This document shows, one piece after another, positions 36,050 through 47,153 of a DNA stretch of 64,000 nt (its first letter is position 1; each line of letters begins with the position of its first letter). Made by a program: the position numbers and the translations under genes. The notes beneath the pieces are model-generated. The model was not told where the DNA came from and did not search any database. It was given only the letters and a program-made list of their open reading frames with translations. Source of the stretch: Podocnemis expansa (taxonomy: Eukaryota; Chordata; Testudines; Podocnemididae); the NCBI GenBank assembly GCA_007922195.1, contig ML681989.1, positions 43,032,765 to 43,096,764 on the forward strand, in the 5' to 3' direction.

Positions 36050-36369
36050 AACCCAAGGAGTCGTGTGGCACTTAAAAACTAACAGATTTATTTTTCGCAC
36101 AAGCTTTCGTGGGAGAAAATCCCACTTCGTCAGATGCTTCGAAGATGGGTGAACGTACAGAATGGAATGAAAATAAATGCAAGTTAGGATCAGGTCATAT
36201 AGTAACACCAAATCTGAGCAGTTCAAAGCATCTGATGAAGTGAGATTTTCTCCCACAAAAGCTCATGCGAAAAATAAATCTGTTAGTCTTAAAGTGCCAC
36301 ACAACTCCTTGTTGTTGTTCTTTTTTGTTTGCTGGACTAGACTAACACAGCTATCCCTTTGGAAATTGA
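36050..36369. mobile_element. PLE hairpin insertion with 15-bp TSD
   Basis: Minus-strand PLE tail to about 36222, then the plus-strand tail from about 36225 to 36369, ending CTATCCCTTTGGAAATTGA. TSD CAAGTTAAATAAAAA (36035-36049) and CAAGTTACATAAAAA (36370-36384) differ at one base. Neither arm retains coding sequence. The left arm has a full hammerhead-like core; the right arm has GAAA changed to AAAA. Confidence 0.9.
36094..36143 (-). ncRNA. hammerhead-ribozyme-like fold in PLE tail
   Basis: Minus-strand order: TTC-GAA-GCAT, CTGACGA, A, GTGGGA...TCCCAC, GAAA, GC-TT, GTGC. The stem I partner is GTGC rather than ATGC, giving a U-G pair with GCAT, and the putative cleavage triplet ends in TT. 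Stem II is intact. Confidence 0.5.
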
Positions 36370-36384
36370 CAAGTTACATAAAAA

Positions 36385-37436
36385 CACCATCTTTTTCTTT
36401 GTAACTTATCAAATTTGATCTCAAGTCAGTGAGGCACACTAAACTTCCAACATCACAATGCCATTCTCAGAGCAAAATAAATGTTAATTCCTCAAGTTTA
36501 ACCAGTCCCTGGGTCTTCACACAGTTTGTTTCCAGCATAGTTCTGCTACTTTAAGTCATTACTTTTCTTCTCCATTGCCAAAATCAGTGTCTGCAGCAGA
36601 TTCTTTTCAGAAGTGGTCAAAGAAGTGGCTCCTTTTTTATGACAGAAACTTACCTTAACTTCAAGGGACCAGGTATCCTATTACTCTTTTGATATCAACA
36701 GATGAGCAGTGGGATTTATTAGCCTCTTTAATGGGCTACATTGAAGCTGAATTATTCAAATTTTATCCCATAGTATGCCATGCCCTTTTAAATCTGCTGT
36801 ACATACAAGATCCTTTCTTTTCTACCACTCTTGAGTCTCCTCAGTATCAGATCCTGCCTAGTTTACATGACTTCTTCAGTTACAGAAAGGCTTTCTCAGT
36901 AATGCAGTGTCTATTATAAGAAAAAATATCCTAAGGTACTGTTCCTCAACAGGCACACACAAAATACAAATTGTACTCACTCATCCATTTGCTAATGAAA
37001 GTGAAAGTCCTGTGGTAGACAATGAAAAAATAATTCCTAGTATTTTTTCACTTTTTTTGTCTTTAGTTTACTCTTTTTTGAGTGATATCTTTTCTTCCTC
37101 ACACTGAAACAACATAACCAACAAAGTTCCCCTAACTTTCTTTATCATAGGTGAAACCTATCAGAGGGCAGATCTTTGCTGACAGCAGCAAATTCACAAC
37201 CATCAGCTGGAACTTCCTAATCAACTGATCAGCTCTATGAAGGTTTGCTCAGTTGTTCTGGAAGTCAATCCTGCAACACAATCCTGGCAATGGAGTAACA
37301 GTGATTAGAAGGGATGCCCCTCCCTTCAAACCATTGCAGTGTGCATGCAGGAAGTAGAAAGTTGAATGTAGATATGCAAGTTATTTTAGGTAACTTGCAT
37401 ATTTACATTCAGCTGCCGCCAAAAAGAGCAGGCAGA
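36385..37436. other. unassigned sequence
   Basis: No gene or repeat recognised. Confidence 0.35.
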
Positions 37437-37440
37437 GTAG

Positions 37441-37991
37441 TGTTAGGAGAGAAAAAGGTTCGTTCTCTGTTCTGGTCAATTAAAGATGCAGACAGCAGGA
37501 GGAGAATTACAAGTTTATTAGCACCCAGAGCTACTAGGTGCGGCCGGCCCCGAAGGACCGCTTTCTTCTTGTATTTATTACATTACACAGTCTATTGAAT
37601 TACATTCAAGGTTTTCAAAAATGGTTAAACACAGAAAAACTACAGCTTATTGGTTAACAATGTATCTATGACATGATTATACAACGTCAGACCACGGGGG
37701 AGGGATAGAAACTAAGACCCCATTACGGGAAAACTAAGAGCACTTACGCTACATGTAAGGGCAGGTGAGAAGCCTAAATAAGGAGTGGGTTGCTAAGCGG
37801 TTATAACAGGTGTTTGTGGTTATTGTAATGTAGGTGTTTTCCTGTTATTCTAGCTTTGGCTTTTCATTATGGCTTCGCTTTGGGCTACAGTTGCTAACAC
37901 TGCTCTGCCTGAACTAAAATAGCTGCACGCTTTGCTTGAGTTGCTTGGCCTTGCTTGGTTTTACTAGGCTGCATATTAAATTTTCTCTACA
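37441..37991 (-). mobile_element. solo LTR, minus strand, 4-bp TSD
   Basis: On the minus strand the element runs TGTAGAGAAAA ... TCTCCTAACA, so it has TG...CA ends. GTAG is duplicated at 37437-37440 and 37992-37995. An AATAAA at 37514-37519 and a TATA-like AATAAATAC at about 37570-37580 bound a short R-like region containing GGCCGGCC. A 551-bp LTR with 4-bp TSD fits a class I endogenous retrovirus, an inference. There is no internal sequence, so it is a recombination-derived solo LTR. Confidence 0.75.
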
Positions 37992-37995
37992 GTAG

Positions 37996-38620
37996 ACCTA
38001 CCCTAACAAAGTTTCTAGCCAGGAATACGAAGGACTTGCTATGTCCCAGTCCAAGCACATCAAGAAACAGAGAAGGAAAGAAGTTTAAAATAAGGAATGG
38101 AGGGTATCTCTGCCTTTCTCCTGTACCAAGTGAAATGTTCAGGTTACCATTACAAGCTGAACTATGTCTTAGATCCCTTTTACTCCTTTCCAGAAGCATC
38201 CTCCTCATATGACAGGCCTGGCTTCCTACACCTTATTCCAGATGGAATTACTCTTAGACTGGGATTCTGGGCTGCAGCCCTCCTGTTTCTCAACCATGTC
38301 AATGCAAAAGTTCAACTGCATTTGGCACATGCAAGCACTTTCAATCTGGGTGCCAATGGGGAGAGAACTGGTTAAAGTGACTCAAAATCAGCATCTCCAA
38401 ACCAAAGCACTGGTTATTCATTTTCCCAAAGGTACAAAGCACACAGAGTAAAGGGAGGGCAAGAGTTAAAAGCCCACATAAATGAATCTTGCATCTTAAA
38501 TTTTCCTTGCAATACCTTTTGTAAGTGCTTCTCAGCCCATCTACCACCAACATCTGATAAGAAGCATACTGTCCTGCTCACCACATGCTACCTCTTTGTC
38601 TATGTATGCTTCCTTCATAA
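37996..38620. other. unassigned sequence
   Basis: No gene recognised. Confidence 0.3.
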
Positions 38621-38624
38621 AACA

Positions 38625-40240
38625 TGGTAACTTGACAACAAAATGGCAGATGAAATTCAGTGCTGATAAATGCAGAGTAATGCACATTGGAAAACATAAG
38701 CCCAACTATACAAAGAAAATGCTGGGGTCTAAATAAGCTGTTAGCATTCAAGCAAAAGGTCTTGGAGTCATTGTGGATAGTTCTCTGAAAACACGCACTC
38801 AGTGTGCAACAGCAGTCAAAAGAAGCTGATGGAATGTTGGGAATCATTAGGAAAGAGATAGATAAGATGACAGAAGATATATCAGCTCTGTAACCCCCTT
38901 CGGTTTTTAAGGAGCATGGTTCCTTTAAATCTTTGCCCTGTGGGAGAGGGTTTGTGGAGCTGAAGAGGGGGGCTGGAGCTGCAGCCAGAGGCCTGGGAAG
39001 GAAGCAGGGGGAGAGGCTCTGCCTGAAGCCAGGGAAGACAGAGCGGCTGACCTGGGATGCCAGGCCAGCACCCACAGAAGGACACTGTGCTGGGGAGAGT
39101 CACCCAAGGACAGAGCAAGAACCAGTGACCCGCCATCTGGAGCTGTGGGGCCGTGAGTACAGGACCTGGAACTCAGGGGGGGAGGTTGTCGTTAGTTAAA
39201 TGGGGAGGGTGTCACTTTGAGTTCACAGAGAGCAGCAGAAGAGGCATCAGAGGGTTTTCTTTTGCTGGGAAAGTGCTGGAGCCGAAGACTAGGAGTTGCT
39301 GGACTGAACTCTGGACTGGGAACTGTGCTGGGACTCCTGAACTCATGGTGCAGAAGCAGAGATCACGTCTGCCTCCAGCCTGCTCTATTGTTGGGCCTCG
39401 CAGGGCCCTGTGTTAGCTGTTACTCTGTGTTACTGCTGCCCCATCTCCCCTGTTGGTTTCCCCTTTGCACCTCTGTAAATAAACCTTCCCCATTCCTATA
39501 ATCCCTGCGCTATCCCACTGTGTGTGTGGTCACTCTGGGGGTTTGGAACAGGTGCCCCTGCAGCAAAGGCAGACTCAGTCTGGCCACGTGGGTGTTACAC
39601 CTCTTTATAAAATCCATGATATGCCCACCTCTTGAATCCTGCTTGCAGACCTGGTTGCCCCAGCTCAAAAAAATGATGCATTGGAATTGGAAAACAAAAA
39701 CATAGAAAAGGGCAACTAAGATGATCAAGTGTATGGAAAAGCTTCCATATGAGGAGAAATTAATAAGACTGGAAATTCTCAGCTTGGAAAAGTGCTAAAG
39801 GAGGTATAATACAGATCTATAAAATCATGACTGGAGTTGAGAAAGTAAATAAGCAAGTGTTATTTACTTTTCTTATAATGCAAGAACCTAGGGGTCATGG
39901 AATCAAATTAATAGGCGGCAGGTTTAAAACAAACAAAGAGAAATATTTCTTCACAGAATGTATAGTCAACCTATGGAATTCCTGTCCATAGAGTGGTGTG
40001 AAGGCCAAGCCTATATAATAGGATTCAAAAAAGAACTAGACAAGTTCATGGAAAATAGGCCCATCAATGATAGCCAGGATATACAGGGATTGCTGTTTGC
40101 CAAGGGCTGGGAATGGGATGGATTCCATGATGATCTCCTGTTCAGTTCACTCCCTTTGAAGTCCCTGCTATTGGCCACTGTTGGAAGACAGCATACTGGC
40201 CTTGATGGACTGTTGCTTTGACCCATTCTTGCGTTCTTGC
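38625..40240 (+). mobile_element. CR1-like LINE 3' part, interrupted by an LTR
   Basis: Plus-strand LINE of a family different from the copies at 2757, 48870 and 60066. 38640-38884 encodes a decayed DKCRVMHIGKHKPNY ... GLGVIVDSSLKT segment. After the LTR (38889-39599) the frame resumes at LYKIHDM and runs through decayed RT C-terminus to FKKELDKFMENRPIND near 40080, then the 3' untranslated region to about 40240. Many stops and frameshifts. Confidence 0.72.
38889..39599 (+). mobile_element. solo LTR inside the CR1-like LINE
   Basis: TGTAACCCCC ... GGTGTTACA ends, with TGTAAC/GTTACA as short inverted repeats. The 4-bp flanks GCTC and CCTC differ at one base. AATAAA lies at 39478-39483. The flanking LINE reads through if this segment is removed, which supports the borders. 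GC-rich compared with its surroundings; class unknown. Confidence 0.68.
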
Positions 40241-40344
40241 CAGACTGTCAGCTCTCCCTGATGCTCCTTGTGCAGCTTTGCTTTGCTCACTCAAATCCCC
40301 TCCCTGTTTTAGGCCCAGGGTCCAGTAGGCTCAAACACTTACCC

Positions 40345-41836
40345 GTAAGGCCAGAAGGGACCATTTTAACTATCTAATCTGATCTTGTGCACATTGCAGG
40401 CCACAGAATCTCACCCTTTCCTCTCCTCCTGCCCCATAATAGATGTGTAACTTCAGGATAAATTACTGATGCCCTCAAATCACTATTTAAAGCCTACAGA
40501 AAATTCACTCTTTATTCTAGAATAAACTAGCAAATGACCCATGCCTCAAGCTGAAGAGGAAGGTGAAAAACTTCAGGCTTCAAGCAATCTGATCTGGCAG
40601 AAAATTCTTTTTCAACCCTACGTGTATGAATCACTTGAACCCTGAGCAGGTTGGCAAGACACACTTGGAAAGAATTCTCTGCAGTAATCCAGAGCCCTCC
40701 CCACCTAATATCCCATCTTCAGCCTTTGGGCATTTTGCTATAAACAGTCACAAACAGACCATATGCCTTTGTCGGCAATCTCATCATAACATCCTATCCA
40801 AAAACTTATCAAGCTCAGTCTTGAAACAAATTATGCTTTTTTCCCCCCACTTACTGCTTCCCTTGGAAGGCTACTCCTCCAGAGCTCTAATGATTAAAAG
40901 CAATCTAATTTTAATCCCCAACTTTGTTGATGGTCAGTTTATAGCTTTTTGTTATAATAACTATATCAAATGTCTTACAGAAGTCCAGGTAGATTAGACC
41001 TACTACCTTGTCTAAAATATCAGTTATTTTCTCAAAGAGATCAGGTTGGTCTAGCAAAATCTATCTCCATAATTACAGTCTATTTCAAAATTTGTTCCAA
41101 GGCCTTGCATAAAATCGAGGTCCTGCCTGAGCTTATTGGATCCCCCTGCCCCCTTTTTGTAAAACAACCTGTTATATTACCATTCTCTAGACGTAGTGTA
41201 GAACAGATTCATTAAAAAAAAATTTTGCAGTTTCATGTACCCATTCTTTTAATGTTCTTGGATAGAGATTATCCTGGTTCCCTGATGATTTGGTCCCATT
41301 AAGTTTGACTTCCACCTCAGATGTAGTAATTTCTGCTTCCACATCCTCATTTCCATTAGCCATGCCCCTGAGGTCCTTGTTACCTTATTAAAAATGAAGA
41401 TAAAATATTTGTTTAGGCATTAGACCATGCCTAAATTTTCTTTAATCTCTGCCCCATACTCAGTATTTTGTAGTTTTTTCTTTTCTTTTCTTTTCTTTTC
41501 TTTTCTTTTCTAGCTATCAAGTCTTTTACTACTGATTTTGATTTCCTTTGTAAGATCCTTCTCTTAGCTTTTTGGCAGTTCTCTCTTTTCCTCTACACTT
41601 TCTGACCTCCATGAGATAGCTTTCCTTGCTGATCCTTCCCATCTTTTATTCCTTGAAGGATTTTTTTTTCTTTTTTCTATTATTAACTTGTCTGAGATTC
41701 TTTGTTATCCAGTCTGGTTGTAACCTTTTTCTGTGATTTGCCCGCTCCCCTTTGTTGGGATGCAGGATTCTGATAGCTTCTGAAACTTTAACTTACAGTT
41801 ATTCCAAGACTTATCCACATTCATATCCTTCAGTTC
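40345..41836 (-). repeat. old CR1/L3-like LINE, left of DIRS
   Basis: The reverse strand carries an ancient LINE: the 3' untranslated pattern at 40350-40700 (GGCCAGAAGGGACCATT, GAGCAGGTTGGCAAGA) and decayed RT-region coding to 41836. It resumes at 47354-47650 across the DIRS-like element. No open frame of length. Confidence 0.6.
41476..41510. repeat. (TTTTC)n microsatellite
   Basis: Seven perfect TTTTC units inside the old LINE. Confidence 0.97.
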
Positions 41837-41849
41837 TTCTTTGAGCACT

Positions 41850-42002
41850 GCTCGGATGCATTCAGTAATAGGTGTGTCTGTGCCGGAGCGCCGGATTGGT
41901 CGGAAAAAAACTTGTCCTAGCCTGTCAGGAGAGGGCAGGTGGCCTTCGCCCCTTGCACCACCCCATGGCTATATATACGGCTGCCTCCTGACCCCTCCTC
42001 AG
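41850..42002 (+). repeat. left inverted terminal repeat of DIRS
   Basis: Matches the reverse complement of 47154-47304 over about 150 bp. It contains GGCTATATATACGG, a TATA-like box that could drive the plus-strand transcript. Confidence 0.9.
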
Positions 42003-42169
42003 GTTCATTTCTTCCACCCTGCGCGTCGGATTTGGAACGTCCGCTACCTTGCAAACTGCAAGCAGCCTGTCCTTTTTCTACACGCTTACTGCCCGGCTGG
42101 GAGCATCTCTTCATGGATTTAATTCTACCACAACAGTTCCCCACCATCGGGCCGGAACATCTTGCAACC

Positions 42170-42814
42170 ATGCCATGGTTCAAAGCCTGCACTGAGTGCA
42201 GCAAGGCCTTCCCCTGGGACAACCCGTACAGGAAGTGCCTTAGGTGCCTGGGCAAAGACCACATGGTCTCAGCCTGTTCCATATGTCTCTCCTTCAAACC
42301 TTGAACCATCAAGGAGAGGGAACAGCAGCGCCACGCCCTAGCCTCCGAGGAGGCCTGGTACCCTTCACCCGAGGCTTCGGAATCTCACCCAGCACCAAGA
42401 CCCAGCTCGGCACCGGAGCCCGTGCGGCACTGCACCACTGGTAGCTGCAACCACTGCCATACAACCTTGGTGCCGACTCCAGCACCCCAGCACCAACCTG
42501 GTGCCCCAGCACCTCGGCACTGCTTGAGGTCGCCTTCGGGTAGTTCAGTACCGCTGGTACCCAGATCGCCCTGGCACCACTCTGCATCATCTCTGGCACC
42601 GATGGTTCGGTACAGTCCGGCCTCACTTGTGCCGAGCTCACCCCGGCACCGGCCATATGCACCCTCGGCACCACAGGCTCTCCATAGCCCGGTGCCACAG
42701 GAGTGGGAGTCCTCCTGCCCAGGCAGTCCTCCCTCCCCAGGCGAGGACTTGCCACAGAGCCACATGGAGTCACTCCTCGTGCCATCCACCCCAGAAGCAG
42801 TGGAGGCTGCATGA
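42170..42814 (+). pseudogene. DIRS Gag-like N-terminal region, one stop
   Basis: ATG at 42170. About 44 codons hold a zinc-binding-type cluster: C-TEC, KCLRCLGKDH and CSIC, the arrangement found at the start of vertebrate DIRS Gag proteins. A TGA at 42302-42304 breaks the frame, which then continues as TIKEREQQRH into a Pro/Ser-rich low-complexity stretch to 42814. The segment after the Cys cluster (basic KERE helix) also fits DIRS Gag. Continues, after frameshifts, into 43386-43895. Confidence 0.72.
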
Positions 42815-43190
42815 GCCCTCCTGTTGCTCCCGACACCCTCTGCCTCACTCCCAACCAGAAGGGGCAAACCGGCCTTCATATCAAAGGCTTGGATCCACCT
42901 GGGGTATTCATCTTCACCACACAGCCCCCCATCTTCCACTCCAGTGGGGGCTGGCACCGCCCTGTCATCACCGGTACCGCCCCAGGAGTCTTGGTCCCCT
43001 TCCCCTGCTTCCAGCCTAGAGGAAAGACCTTCCAGGGGCTCCAAGCGGCCTTGGTGCCCCATCACCCTTCCACTTCAGGCCACAGGAATGGTCCCCTCAA
43101 GAAACTCCCTCCCCACCATGGTGAGCTCCCGGTACCGCCCTCTCTCCAGCACCAGGGTCTTACACAGGAAACCTGTCAGCGTATTTTGAT

Positions 43191-43895
43191 TTGCTGTACC
43201 AGGCTACCGTCCATTTAGGCATAGAGCTGCAGCCCTTGAGCCTTCCCCCTGATACTATCTTTGGGCCAGCCTTTACCTCAACGGAACCCTTAACAGTTCC
43301 ACCCCACCCGAGCGTATGTGACCTTGCATGCTCCTGGTGGCAGAGCCAAAGTTCCATTCCCCTGGTCTCAGACATGGCAAGCGTTAAATATCGGGTGTCC
43401 AAGTTGGATTTTCCCTCTCTCATTGGTCACCCGGTTCCCCTGAGGGAAGTGGTCCAGATGGTGATGGGCCCCAGGGAGCCCCCCAGTAACCCCCTCCCAT
43501 CCTCCAGGGAAGCCAGGGAACTGGACCTCTTGGGCCGTAAGGTCTACTCCTCATCGACCTTTCAACTGCGAGTGGCAAACAACCAAGCCATAACCAGCAG
43601 ATACCTGCTGGATGTATGGGAGTCACTCGCAAAATTTGGAAGCTTGCTCCCACCTGAGGCCAGAGAAGAGTGTGATGTCTTTCTGGAGGAAGGCATCTCA
43701 AGATCTCCTTCTTTTGGCATGCAATGCGGTGGACACAGCTGCTCACACTGTGGCCTTGGCGGTAACATCCATCTGGTGGCATGGCTTAGGGAGGCTAGAG
43801 TACCCCCTAATGTGCAGCAGGCAGTCCTTGACCTGCCCTTTGAAGGGGACACTTTGTTTCCCTCTGAAACCCTATTGGTGATGGGCACCACTTGA
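43191..43895 (+). pseudogene. DIRS Gag-like C-terminal domain
   Basis: A 234-codon frame. The diagnostic DIRS Gag block is RELDLLGRKVYSSSTFQLRVAN (43516-43580), followed by WESLAKF, then LPPEAREECDVFLEEG, and VQQAVLDLPFEGDTLF near the end. A short frameshift likely disturbs the middle (GISRSPSFGMQC region, where an A-rich amphipathic segment is expected). The role in living elements is as the nucleocapsid-type protein. Start within the frame is arbitrary because the Gag begins upstream at 42170 in another frame. Confidence 0.82.
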
Positions 43896-44376
43896 GATCC
43901 CCAGGGAGAGGCCAAATACTTGGCCTGCTATCCCATGGACCCACCCCTCTGACTTAGTCTCCCCCCTGATTTCCCACCCATTTCTCCCGTAGTGGGAGCA
44001 CAGGGGAACTTCCTTCCACTGCCATCATCTGCTGCAAAGGCTGGGACCTTTCCTCCTTCTCCTGCAGGGAGAGGCCCGCCCAACTCGCCACCACCCTGCT
44101 CTCGAACCTCGGGGAATAGAGGCATCAGGGTGTCATCGCAGTAGACAGTCGACACACCCTTCTCCCCTCAGAAGGGAATGGGGTTTGGTGGGAACCACCC
44201 CCACCTTTTTTCTTCCTGTTTGCTACTGCATCTGCAGGCGTCCAACCCCAACCGGGCGTTCCTCCCTTTTAGAGAAATTTTGACATGTTATAATGGGTTG
44301 TGTTTATTTGAGTTTTCTCCTCCCCAGAAGTGGGAATGTTATTCTATATTCTGTACCATTCTGTATGACTCTGCAT

Positions 44377-44955
44377 TGTTACACTGTTGTACTGCTGGAG
44401 ATGAGTAAGCAGGTCTGCCTGGCAATTGATGATGCAACTCCCTGGGAGTGACTGGCAGGGACACTGGCAGGCAGCCAACAGGCTGAACTTTGCTCAGCAA
44501 CAGGGCGGTGTGCAGAGCAGAAGCAAGGGCTGTGCGCAGAGCAGGAGTGGGCCGGGCACAAACCTTCAGGAACCTTCTCCATAGTGTTCTATGGAGCCTG
44601 GGTTTCGGCACAAAAAGGACGCTTGATGATTGGCCGCTGAGCCAGCTATTTAAGGGGAGACTCGTGAGGAGATTGGGGTCTCCGGGGAAGAGTTGGCTAG
44701 AGACCAGTCCTGTGTTGGTGCTTGGTGGACGCTCATGAGAGAGAGAGAGATGGAGATCAGGAGCCTGAGGGCCCAGGGACATTGTTGGGACTGAGTGACT
44801 GATCTTTAATGACCAGAAGCTCAGGCAGCCTGGGAGGGCTCTGAAGAGGATCACAGAGGACTGATTGGAACCAAGTCCCCGAAGGAACAGGTAGGCCTTC
44901 TCGAGTCCAGATCAGGGGGAGGGGGTACCTCCGGTCGCATACCGTCGGCATAACA
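44377..44955 (+). promoter_or_regulatory. promoter-like block inside the DIRS, possibly a solo LTR
   Basis: An inverted CCAAT box (GATTGGCC, about 44628) lies about 20 bp upstream of a TATA-like CTATTTAAGGGG (about 44646). The transcribed side is GA-rich and reaches GAACAG/GTAGGCC near 44890, splice-donor-like. The ends TGTTACACTG (44377) and GGCATAACA (44955) could be LTR borders, but there is no poly(A) signal and no exact TSD. Not a usual part of a DIRS. Confidence 0.4.
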
Positions 44956-47011
44956 CATACCAGCCTCTGTGATCCCAACCCCCAAATTCGACGAGAACTA
45001 CCTCTTACTCATCGAGGGGGACACATCCGCTTAGCCATGGTGGATCTTAGCCTTCGAGGGAGGGCCAAGGTGAACGGCCCACCCCAACCCACACTTCCCT
45101 CCCTCATGGGAACTACGGCACTGCATGCTCTTACCTTGTGGGTGATCTCAGTGGTGACCAGGGCACCTACCCTCGGAACCCTCACTCTAAGCCCACCTCA
45201 CAAATGCGGTGGTCAATTCTCCTTATGCTCCTCACTCGTGAAGCAGGGGCCTAGTGTACCCTTCTCAAACCCCCAGATAAGGGAACCTAGGAGAGGACAC
45301 CTAGTCGCATCTCCATGTAAAGGGAACAGCAATGGGATACCCTATTGGGCCTTCTCTCATCAGCACCCTCCTCCGCATCACTAGCCCATCTTAACCAGGC
45401 AGGAGACCACATTAGGCAGAGAGAATCCTTCACAAATTACTTGTAGCTGCCTTTACTGCCTCTTGGTCACGTACCCTAGCAGGGCACGCCCCCCCCCACC
45501 TGCCCTTTTATTTCCCTGGTCTCTCCGCTACGTCTGCTGCAGACCTACAACCCTACCGTGGGGTCACCACCATGTGTGTTGGTAGCACCCAATAATACTG
45601 CTGTTTTCCCCTCAATCCTTGAGGAACCATTGGCATACACTGCGTGCTCTTTTCTGTAATGAACAGAGGGAAACAATCTAGAGCCCACTTCCTGCAATAT
45701 CCAGGAATTTAAGGATTGCACTCCCTCAAATCGACTTCCGACCTCTCGGCTGGGGACAATACTTTGTCCGGTCCTCTAACCCCAAGGTACCCTTGGGATA
45801 CTGCAGTTGCCACTTTGTGGTGGATTCACTTCCTAGTTGGTAGGAAATAAACCTTTTCTGGCATCCGTGTTTTGGGATATCCATGTATTCAGGGGCTTTC
45901 CCTGGTGCCCACACTGACACAGCAGATCGGTAGCGCTATCCCTCCTGGAAATACTAGAGGCTCTTGAGACCGTGACCTTACATGGTACCTCTATGAACCT
46001 GTTGGTCCACGTTGGAGTGACCAAGCAATAGCTGGCGCTATCCCCAATCCTTCTTCTTCCTTCCTTACGCACTCGTGAGGGCCCTCGCAATGCGAAACCC
46101 TGCGAGATTATAGGCCAGGTGGGCCCTTCCTGTGAGCTCTCATGCTACCATGCTCCTTACAAGGACCAACTCAATAGCACTACCTCAGGCCACCTTGCCT
46201 CTCTGTGGCATTTATGTCCCGGAGTCTCTCTCCTGCGAGAACCCAGTCCTTGGTACCTGATTCGGCTGAAAACGTGCGCTCGCACACTACCCAGTTTTAT
46301 AGCTAGCATACCGTAGGCCCTCCGCACTACTCAGCTTGGCCTTCTATATGCTGCTGTGAAGTGTCTCGCAAGCCCCTTCTCAGTCATTCTCGGGGTCCCA
46401 CCCTACAACACTGTATCTACACCCTTACTCGCATCAACCAGACTCCACTATGTCTGGTCGCGGCCAGGCCAAGGGATAAGGTTATTCTCCTGCGGCTGTC
46501 TGCGTACCCAGTAGCCGACCAGATCAGTTCATGACTCTGTGGTTCCAGCTAAGGCCTTGGGGTGATCAGTTCAGGAAGTAACTTCCACCCTTTCTTCATT
46601 CTTGTGTGGGACATAGCTATTATGGCTAAATCCGCACTTGTTGGCATCCAGCATTCTCCCACAAGACCACGCTGCAAGGCCCATGGCTAGACACTATATT
46701 CTGTCCATCATACTTCACGTTTCCACCTATGTGGAGCATCTAACACAATCCTCTATGTTCACATTGTGTCCCTTATTCTGGTTATGGTGACCTTGATCTG
46801 ACCTGCTTATGTTCATATGTCTCGGCGGGTTTGGTCCTGTCCCTGTCCTGGGTTGGCCCTCAGTTCTTGATTCTTCTGGGCCATGTCAAGGCCAGTTTGC
46901 CTCTTGACTTCGGCTAGCATCTTGTTGCTGGGCTTCTCCCTTATGGGGCATGTTGCTGTGCTGAAGGCAGAAGACCCAACTCCACCTGCCATCCATCAGC
47001 ATGGCTAGTAG
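44956..47011. other. DIRS interior without recognisable RT or recombinase
   Basis: The position and size are where RT, RNase H, methyltransferase-like and tyrosine recombinase regions should lie. Frames are short on both strands. A Trp-Trp-Ile-His-like block near 45814-45830 faintly recalls the region before RNase H in DIRS proteins; I do not consider it proof. No YxDD and no recombinase HxxR...Y pattern seen. Confidence 0.45.
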
Positions 47012-47112
47012 TCACCTATTACTGAATGCATCCGAGCAGCGCTCAAAGAATCACAGTGGGTTACTCACTAGTAACCGTCCTTCTTTGAGATGTGCTGCTC
47101 GAATCCATTCCC
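47012..47112. repeat. internal complementary region of DIRS
   Basis: 47012-47050 (ACCTATTACTGAATGC ... GCTCAAAGAA) is the reverse complement of the left end 41837-41876. 47051-47112 (GTGGGTTACTCACTAGTAAC ... ATCCATTCC) is that of the right end near 47290-47350. This is the template used to complete DIRS ends through a circular intermediate. Confidence 0.88.
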
Positions 47113-47153
47113 TCCTCTCCGTCCCCACATCTGGAGTTGGTGACTCTAAGGAA

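Noticed and set aside
38889..39599. Host exon with poly(A) signal in the GC-rich segment
   Set aside because: TGTAAC...GTTACA borders and the interrupted LINE on both sides identify an LTR insertion.
42309..43065. Minus-strand frames of 181 and 226 codons opposite DIRS Gag
   Set aside because: Antisense shadows of the Pro/Ser-rich Gag coding region.
43191..43895. Retroviral gag or host gene at 43191-43895
   Set aside because: The LDLLGRKVYSS...FQLRVAN block plus ITRs and internal complementary region are DIRS-specific.
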